Shown piece after piece: positions 56,937 through 64,000 of a DNA stretch of 64,000 bases. The DNA comes from Agrocybe praecox. Lineage: Eukaryota; Basidiomycota; Agaricomycetes; Agaricales; Agrocybaceae. Position numbers and translations under genes: made by a program. Numbering within the stretch: the stretch's first letter is position 1; each line of letters opens with the position of its first letter. The notes under the pieces were generated by a model. It made no database searches, was not told the DNA's origin, and saw only the letters and a list, made by a program, of their open reading frames with translations. The stretch spans positions 2,108,001 to 2,172,000 of the forward strand of contig OZ024842.1 of NCBI GenBank assembly GCA_964017145.1, given 5' to 3'.

Positions 56937-57468
56937 TTCACTGAGGATGCCGTCGTTGGATTACTTTGTCGGTAACTAAAGAAAGGTAGGTGAACAAAAA
57001 AGAAAGACTCGAAGGATTAAAACATACGCAGCAATGCGTCCCAACTGAGTCAAACCAGAAAGTCCGACGAAGAAGTTGACCTAGGGAGAGGAATAGATTT
57101 AATTGAGGTCATCGCGTTCGAATAGTGGAGCAACGTACTGCAGCGAGACTGTAATTGACGGGGGTGATCACCAACGAGTAGCGTACCCAGATAAAACCAG
57201 TTGCAGCCAGAGCTGAGCAGGCCAAGAATTCAGTCATCTTTTCTTGCCATTCTCTATAATAAGCTTTACATACCCATATTTTGAGAAACGCTGAGCTTGT
57301 CTGCTGGGCGACTCAAGTCCTTCAACCCTGCAGCCACTAGGCACCACTTCATGAGAGGTGCCCAGAAGAAGACCGTCTTGGGTCCTGAAGAGTATCAACG
57401 TAAGTTGCTTGCAACTAATAGGGCCCCAAAGAAGACGGACCTGCAGGATGATTCATGAAAGCAGCCAT
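56937..57468 (-). CDS. MPC2: mitochondrial pyruvate carrier subunit 2
   Basis: A small inner-membrane subunit that pairs with MPC1 to import pyruvate. Five exons give about 110 residues: MAAFMNHPAG, PKTVFFWAPLMKWCLVAAGLKDLSRPADKLSVSQN, ALAATGFIWVRYSLVITPVNYSLAA, VNFFVGLSGLTQLGRIAA, then YRQSNPTTASSVKTV. The FFWAP.MKW, SRPADKLSVSQN and GFIWVRYSLVITPxNYSLAxVN blocks are diagnostic. The gene is fragmented into exons too short to stand out as open frames, so it would be missed by simple ORF scans. The start at 57468 and stop at 56937 follow from phase. Confidence 0.93.
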
Positions 57469-57836
57469 TTTAGAGGTACCAGCAGATACAGCAGGTCCAG
57501 ACATATTAAGGTCGATGATATATGGGTAAAAGTTGTTGAAAGAAGGGGGAACCCGTTACAGTCGCTATTGAATGAAGCTAAAGTGAACCACTGACAAGAG
57601 GAGCCAATCCCCAACTATTTTCATTACGTAATAATGATGACGCTATTTCCTAGTGCAGGCAAGTCTTGAAGCTTGAAATTTGAAAGCCGACCACTCATAC
57701 CAGATTATTTTGTTATCTTTCCAGTGCATTACTCAGAGGCTGGAACACCACTTTACAGCATGAAATCAAGCAAATAAATAGCAATTCGAGGCCTCAACTT
57801 TAGGAGACAATTCGCTGAGTATATATGTATCCGACT
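57469..57836. other. intergenic
   Basis: 368 bp upstream of MPC2. No supported gene. Holds the MPC2 promoter and the 3' flank of the four-span protein gene. Confidence 0.4.
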
Positions 57837-58615
57837 CTACTGCCAGTTCTCGGGATCCTTGATCATACTACCGGTTGCTTCTTCCTCGGCAAGTTGCTTG
57901 CTATAACGAACCACGATGACACAAGCCCCTAAAACGACGAATACGTTAATCATGTTCCGCAAATACGATATCGCGTGCCACATACAAGTTTCAAGTAGCC
58001 ATCCAACGATGAAAGATGCGATCATAACGCCTTTAAGTACTGCAGCGCCGTCGTTGCATACTCTGATAACACCTGCATCCGTAGAACCACTTGCACAGTC
58101 CGAAATGTACTTGGGTGCATCTTTGAAGTTGCGGTGGATGGCGTATATGCCTGTGCCCATACTGAACAACAGGTGAATAATGAGCATGGCCAGGTAGATG
58201 CGAATGAAGGCCAATCTTCTTATGATACCACCCGTTAAACTGCACAAGATATTTTAGCATACCATTCTAGTACGGATGCAATGTTAACTCAGGACGTACC
58301 CGAAAATAGAGACAAGAGCCAACAGGAGGTAGATTATAATTTGGAGAATGGCCGCAGTTCTACTTCCCTCTAAAACGGGTTTTAATTCGAGAACGATTTC
58401 ACCCCATAGCAATATCACATACCTGAGCGCTTCAAATTGATGATCCCAATAGCGGCAACACCAGTGCCTCCAATTATACCAAGGATAGAGAGAATCTATG
58501 TTCAAAACGATCTCAATATACAACGAACGTTTCAGGACAACGAAACTCGACTTACAATTACACCAGCTCTGACGGGGATGCAACAGCAGAAAGTGCGAGT
58601 AGTAACGCGTGTCAT
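57837..58615 (-). CDS. four-span membrane protein of unknown function
   Basis: About 215 residues in about five exons. Start at 58615 (MTRVTTRTFCCCIPVRAGV). Spans: ILSILGIIGGTGVAAIGIINL, AAILQIIIYLLLALVSIFG, FIRIYLAMLIIHLLFSMGTGIYAI, and MIASFIVGWLLETWACVIVVRYSKQ. A luminal loop between spans 3 and 4 contains two cysteines (SDCASG..VRVCNDG), which could be disulfide-bonded. The end is ATGSMIKDPENWQ. The CCC near the start could be palmitoylated. Similar four-span proteins with CCCIPVR starts are common in Agaricomycetes, as I recall, but have no known function. Confidence 0.78.
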
Positions 58616-59067
58616 TGTGTCTTAATGAATGGGTTGTTTTGTTGCTGTAGATTGATAGAGCTCAGCTCTAATAATTTGGATGAATTGCTGAAGTATGCGC
58701 TATGGGTTAGGACCAGCCTATAAGTAAAACGGAAACGCAGTCCAGAGGCTTATATACCAGACACTGCCAGGCGTGAGAAATCAGTCAAATTGGAGTAACC
58801 AAGGCTGCAGAGTTACAGCTGTTACAGCCCCCGGAATATGCCCTTGAAAATGATTAAGCTCGGTCATATTGCAGTTTTGAATGTAGTGATTCGTGGAACG
58901 GGAAGTAAGACAGACATGAACTTGTTAAATACCCCTAGCATTATACTAAGGTTGTACATTTGGGTTATAATCGAACAGTGAACTTATATATTACTGTACA
59001 GATCAAAACAACAAAAAAAAAAGAAAGGAAATCCGCTTCCATTGTAGCTGGTTAGTGAATGAAAATA
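58616..59067. other. intergenic
   Basis: 452 bp between two minus-strand genes. No gene seen. An A-rich run lies near 59010-59020. Confidence 0.4.
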
Positions 59068-60727
59068 TCAGTATCGCCCAGAAGAATAATGACTATCGTG
59101 ATCGCGACGATCTCCGTCTGAGCTACGGGATCGTCTACTGTGATGGCGATGTTTACTTCGCCCCGGTTTATGGATGACGATTGTTTGCCCTGGCATGCCC
59201 ATAGGCATGCCGTTAGCGCTCATCGGAGTCCCCATTGACATCCCGGAAGCACTCATCGCGGTACCCATAGGCATACCCATGCCAGTACTCATCGCGGTAC
59301 CCATAGGCATACCCATACCAGTACTCATTGCCGTTCCCATAGGCATGCCCATTCCAGGACTCACACCCATAGGCATGCCCATACCGGAAGCGCTCATTGC
59401 TGTCCCCATGTACGGTTGTTGTGGGTATGAGAAAGAAGAACTCCGACCGCGAGAGTGCTGATAATCCAGGCCGAGGGTCGACCCTTGATATGATGAGGCT
59501 ACCCCAGGAGGCATAGCAGTATAGCTACCACCCATACCCATTGACGCTGGGGCACCGTATACGGACCCATGCCCGGGCATGTGCATACTTCCATAACTTT
59601 GGTTATCAGCGTAAGGTTCAGCATAAGAGCCAGCGTACGCCGTATGAGGGACAGACGACATCGAGGATGAAGAATAGACCTGACCAGGGAATGGCATCAT
59701 GGCTGGCTGTGAGTAAGCACTATGCCTGGAATGCGAACGGGGTCTGGAGTGTGACCTATGACCCGGACGAGAGTGCGAACGTGAATGCTGATAGAGTATA
59801 TTATCGTCATAAGCATAGGGATCGTCATATTCTGGTCGGTAATTAGACCGAGATCTTGCGTTCTCTTCGCGAGCCTGTATGAAATGTCGTGAGAAAAGGT
59901 ACTAGCGCAAATGAGATAAGGGACAATTGCCTGATAAAATATATAAGATGCAGTGTGAGCAGCGGCTTCTGAAGCTGCCATTTGACCATAGCTATCGACT
60001 GGCCGCGCTGAGTATGTTAACAGACGACCGGCTACATAATAGGTCAGCTCTGCTTCTGTGCAAATGGGTGAGGAATGTTCAAACCTTCGGCGACAGCGAG
60101 ACCAGTCAGGGCTTCCCTTTGACGTTCTATGTCGCCGCTCAGCGGTTCATGCATAGAACTGTTATGGATCCAAGTCCTGTAGGCTTCATATGCAGCTGCA
60201 TGGCCAAGCTCTTCTGGGGCCAATAAGTGGACTTCATTCTGCACGAAAAACCATAGTGAGAATCTGTGAGGTACCATCTGATGCAACTAAACGGCAGACC
60301 ATAGCGCCGTATGCGCGTCTATGCCAGTGGCGCGCTTCATGCAGTCCAACGCCCATGCCTCCTGCGGGGGCACCACCGTACTCACGGACTCGATTCCAGG
60401 CATGATCGAAAAGGTACCTGGACAAAGCCAGTTAAGCGACTGCATAACATGATGCGCTCGCGCGGCTTACGGATCTGCATTTGCTGCATGGGCGCGATAG
60501 AAGTCATGCCCTCCCCCTGAAATTGAGACTTGATTTGAGAAGCTTCACGATCCTCTACGATCTACACGTACATGAGGGTTGAGGCTGAAAAGCGGGTTTG
60601 GGGGGTGCACCAAACTGGAATGGCTGTAGTACAATAAGGATAACAATCGGGCAGGAAAACAAAAGGCAAAGACCTGGTTGGAGCCGTACGTTGGCATAGA
60701 ACTTTGCTGGTAGTAGTTGTATGCCAT
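59068..60727 (-). CDS. repeat-rich protein of unknown function (GMPM repeats)
   Basis: About 440 residues over five or more exons. Start at 60727 (MAYNYYQQSSMPTYGSNQ), then YLFDHAWNRVREYGGAPAGG with GVGLHEARHWHRRAYGAM, then HLLAPEELGHAAAYEAYRTWIHNSSMHEPLSGDIERQREALTGLAVAEA and ASRLWSYGQMAASEAAAHTASYIFYQ, helical and Ala-rich, then AREENARSRSNYRPEYDD. The large last exon starts MMPFPGQVYSSSSM and holds a Met/Gly/Pro-rich region with 12-residue repeats (GTAMSTGMGMPM) and a basic tail with His/Arg/Ser (SKHRHHSRRSRSSDGDRRDHDSHY). It resembles mushroom proteins with repeated Ala-rich helices. No catalytic motif is visible. Confidence 0.72.
59205..59400 (-). repeat. 36-bp tandem repeats in coding sequence
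   Basis: Three to five in-frame units of about 36 bp each coding GTAMSTGMGMPM with local variants (MSASGM, GVSPGM). The unit length equals 12 codons. These are ordinary protein repeats, not a CRISPR array: there are no spacers. Confidence 0.9.
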
Positions 60728-60887
60728 GATTCAACGACCACCGCTGACGGCCTTCGAACGGCCTTACTACCGTACTGAGCCTGAGGGTTACTGTACATTT
60801 AGTGACATCACATCACAAAGTACACACAAGTAGAATTCTAAATTGGTGATTCAATCTTCTTAGCACTGAACGTGAACAGGCAACTCC

Positions 60888-63800
60888 ATGGCCGGTTCGT
60901 CTTTACTTCATTTTGGACGTTCAAAGGTCTTATGATCTTCGCCAACAGATTACTCGGTCTTTGCTGCCCCTGATTTCGATGCAAACGAGTATGCCAATGC
61001 TATCCTAGCAACCGATGCAACTTCATATCCCGAGAGCAAGCTTGCTAAAGCTTCACTGAAGGCTTCGACGCAAGAATCGATCTCCAAGGAAGATATATCT
61101 GTGGCCATATCTAAACTTAACTTTGGAATAGAGGACATCTCTAAACAAATTAGAAATCTGGTGCGTTCATGCGCAACGCGCTTTATGTGCCAGGTTATTG
61201 ACTTATGTTCACCGTTGAGGTTACAGCTCACCATGAAGACCTGCTAACCCAAGCCTCAAACGCCAATGCATTATCTGGAGCGCTTTCTTCCGTCAAGTCT
61301 GGTCTCACTGACTTGGATCATTCTGTGGAAAAGTAAGATTTTGTTGAGAGAGTGTATCATTCTTCGTGTAACTCATTCGTATTTACAGGCTTCGTTCCAA
61401 AGTTCATGTCCCCCATGAAACATTGCAAAAACTGGTAGCACGGCTTCAGCGATTTCACCAAGCTTCCGATTTACTGAGAAGGACGTCGCGCTTCATCATT
61501 CTTGCCCGACGATTACAAGTACAAATGAATGAAGTCCAAGGTATCAAGGGTCCCGACAAGGGCGCGACAGATGAATTAGCTACTGCAACCATCATGCATG
61601 GGAAAGATATAGAAGATGAAAAGGAGAGAGCTATTGCTAAGGCTGCTTTAAGCATTGCTGAACTCAGTTCGTTCTATTCATATCACGATACACCGATGAT
61701 TCGCGACTAATTTGCCCTTATAGGTTCTCTAATGAATGATCCAGAGGTGGAAGATGTAAAAAGCACCAGGTCACCTTCGGTCGATAACACCGCTGTTCCT
61801 TTGCGCTTAATCAAGGTCGTAGCTTCTCAGGAGGCTTTCGTGGAAGAATCTCGCTCCATCATCACAAATGAAATGGAAAACATGGTATTAAATGGACTTT
61901 CTACCTTAGTACGTCATTACAGCATTTATCGTTGTGTATTCATAACCATATATGATAAGTATAGAATCAAACACTGTTGGCATCTTCTCTGCAAACGGCT
62001 TACAACCTGGGTGTATTACCCGCTCTTGTACAAAGTCTCCTATTTGATCTCTCCCAGGCAGTAGAGGATCGAATACGAGGAGCCTTTGATCTGAACAAAA
62101 TATCGAAGGAGGCTTCCAAAGGTGGGCAAATCCTATTATATATCTGGATGTATTATATTTAAAATTTGTATATGTAGAATTGCCTCCCGCAAACTCTCCC
62201 CATACTCCTCAAATGTATAGATCTCGTGTGAGGACCGAGCCCACCAACGTAACGGCCCCTCAATGGTCGGCAGCTCTTTGGGCACGTTTGGAGACGATGT
62301 TTCAAGAAATGGCCGATGTTTGCATCAAGGTAAGGATTTTGAAAGGATGTATTGTGTAGGATATATTTCATACTCTATGTATAGGTGCATGCCCTTGAGA
62401 AGGTATTGAAGATGAAAAAGGATGCGTCAACGCATACTATATTCTTAGACGAGGCCATGAAGGTAAAAGATATCGATCTCACAACCGCACCTTCTTTAAT
62501 CTTAACACCTTCGCAGAGTTTGGAGAATACACCAAGTGCATCTTTTTGGATGGCACTGAGCCGTTCACTCCAAAAGCATTTCCAGGACTCCTCCAAAGGT
62601 CCTTCTTTCGCCTATTTTATCATGCTTACATTCTGACGCACTCGGATACAGGATCCTCCTTCCTTCAACAAACTTTGTCAACAGGCCTACCTCGTCTTCT
62701 ACGCCTTTTTCATGAATTCTTCGCCAAGATCGCAGTGCACACTGATACAGTATACACCGACACATATCAAAGGTCAGACATGAGGCGGACAAGAGAGCGT
62801 ATCTTCGAACTAATCTATCATGATATCTAGCCCCGAAACTACCCTTATTCTGCGATCACTGACAACGATTGAAGCGCAGTATCTTTCGAGGTCTTCCAAC
62901 AAAATCAACGAGGCGGTTGGCCAGGCTTTCTCAGGCGGTGCTCGGGTACCCCCAGGAGCAACTGAAGGCGTGAATGTAGCCAGGATAGTGGTCAACGAGT
63001 TGGACGCAGCACGATTCGACCCACTGTTGGTTAGAGCAGTGGCTAAAAACACGGCAACATGTCTTGATAATATTCTGTCGAGGTTAGAGAGTCTGGTAAG
63101 TTTTTCTTTATGAGACTATCTTCGTCTTCTACATTCTCACGTAAATGGCAAGGTTTCAAAGGAGCGAGCAGCTACTTCCCTGTTGAGCCCTGCGGCTAGT
63201 CCACAGCAAATATCAAATATCAACCTGGCCAATTTCCTGTATCAAGTCTGGACACGACTAGTTAACCTTAACGAGCAGCACATTCCAGCTGTTTATAACA
63301 CGTTAGAGCCTAGTATACAGGTACGTTGGCAATGGCTGTTCGCAAAGTCCTTCGTGATTAATAGATGGATTAGAGCATGAAGCAATCCTATGAACGAGTT
63401 GTAGACCCACTAGCGACCGCTATTCGCCGCGAGCTTAGTGCAATCATTGCCAAATTGCACCGAATTGACTTTTCCAAATCCAGTGATCCAGACGCTGGAA
63501 TGGGAGGTTCTAGCTTCTATATGAAAGAGCTGACAGAAAAGTTATCTTTCATAAAGAGCGAAATTATGTCCCGTTTCAATCTGGGTGATTATGGTTCAAC
63601 CTGGTTCGTCCGTTTATCATTATAAAAATCGACAACTATGCTCAACAATTGCGACAGGGTGATGTCCATCGTCAAATATGTGATCCGTATCTTTGTTTTG
63701 CACATTTCAATTGCCAATCCTCTGGGGGAGAGTGGGAAACTCCAGATGGCCAGTGACATGACGAATTTGGAGTTTTCTCTGAACGCATTCATCAGCATCG

Positions 63801-64000
63801 ATAATAAACGCGGGGGAAATCTCGAGTCTATTGGTGATGAATATCGGGCGCTTCGGGCTATGCGGTAAGCGACTACTTTTGTTCACAAATAATATTATGA
63901 TCATAACCACGAGAGACAGACCCTTATTTTTCCTGGAAAATAAAGAGCTAGCTTCACCTAGTCATACAGCTGGTTTGCCACCTTTGATTGTTCTACACCA
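60888..64000 (+). CDS. COG5: conserved oligomeric Golgi complex subunit 5 (partial)
   Basis: A lobe B subunit of the COG tethering complex for retrograde intra-Golgi traffic. The start at 60888 is joined through a 52 bp intron to give MADYSVFAAPDFDANEYANAIL, the usual COG5 opening. Then VTAHHEDLLTQASNANALSGALSSVKSGLTDLDHSVEKLRSKV, LARRLQVQMNEV, IAELSSLMNDPE, SRSIITNEMENMVLNGLSTL, ASSLQTAYNLGVLPALVQSLL, APQWSAALWARLETMFQEMADVCIKVHALEKVLKMKKD, LSTGLPRLLRLFHEFFAKIAVHTDTVY, ARIVVNELDAARFDPLLVRAVAKNTATCL and KQSYERVVDPLATAIRRELSAIIAKLHRIDF. The right end (63927-64000) reads PLFFLENKELASPSHTAGLPPLIVLH and runs off the window, so the 3' part is missing. More than ten introns. The encoded part is about 800 residues. 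Confidence 0.92.

Noticed and set aside
59205..59400. CRISPR-like direct repeats
   Set aside because: Units are contiguous, in frame, have no spacers and encode GMPM-type residues.

Overview
The window is nuclear DNA of a filamentous basidiomycete fungus, most likely an Agaricomycete. Genes are dense, lie on both strands and are cut by many short introns (about 45-75 bp, GT..AG). The protein set (Pho80-type cyclin, fungal Med1, MscS channel with EF-hand, AP-4 epsilon, FHS-type MFS, RACK1 with an intronic snoRNA) is fungal and eukaryotic throughout. There is no rRNA, tRNA, CRISPR array, recognisable intact transposon or biosynthetic gene cluster.

Layout. 0.4-8.7 kb: AP-4 epsilon adaptin (-) shares a promoter of about 80 bp with a Bub2/Cdc16 TBC GAP (+); then a bZIP factor (-) divergent from an amino acid permease (+). 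8.7-16.6 kb: inosine-uridine nucleoside hydrolase (-) divergent from RACK1/CPC2 (+), whose second intron holds a U24-type box C/D snoRNA; a DUF6924-like protein (-), an FHS sugar transporter (+) and GOT1 (-). 17-27.6 kb: a polyQ/Ser-rich protein (-), a 1.7 kb gene-free gap, UTP6 (+), a Ran1/Ksp1-like kinase (+), a Pho80-like cyclin (-) and ribosomal protein L12 (+). 27.7-29.7 kb: a direct, head-to-tail duplication of a ~1.02 kb unit, each copy holding one intact gene for a predicted mitochondrial protein of unknown function. 29.8-41.4 kb: five minus-strand units in a row are not an operon: Mediator Med1, an EF-hand MscS channel, a large tail-anchored low-complexity protein with PGGW and EVEESL repeats, and PPT1. 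41.4-43.6 kb: no convincing gene. 43.6-48.9 kb: two concentrative nucleoside transporter (CNT) paralogues, tail to tail, that share even their tiny last exon. 49-64 kb: a long hairpin, DCAF7/WDR68 (-), an SP-family sugar transporter (-), an orphan membrane protein (-), an Apq12-like protein (+), mitochondrial pyruvate carrier subunit 2 (-), a four-span membrane protein (-), a GMPM-repeat protein (-) and COG5 (+, running off the right edge).

Functional links are loose, as usual in fungi. Nucleoside salvage is represented three times (nucleoside hydrolase plus two CNT carriers). Golgi and vesicle traffic appears in AP-4 epsilon, GOT1 and COG5. Ribosome biogenesis appears in U24 snoRNA, UTP6, RPL12 and RACK1. 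Mitochondrial function appears in MPC2 and the duplicated pair. The most noteworthy items are the U24 snoRNA in the RACK1 intron, the fresh tandem duplication with divergence of one TATA box, the inverted CNT pair, and the ~45-bp-arm hairpin at 49.4 kb.

Exon structures were deduced by eye from splice signals, reading phase and recalled family patterns; start and end coordinates are those of the coding region, introns included.
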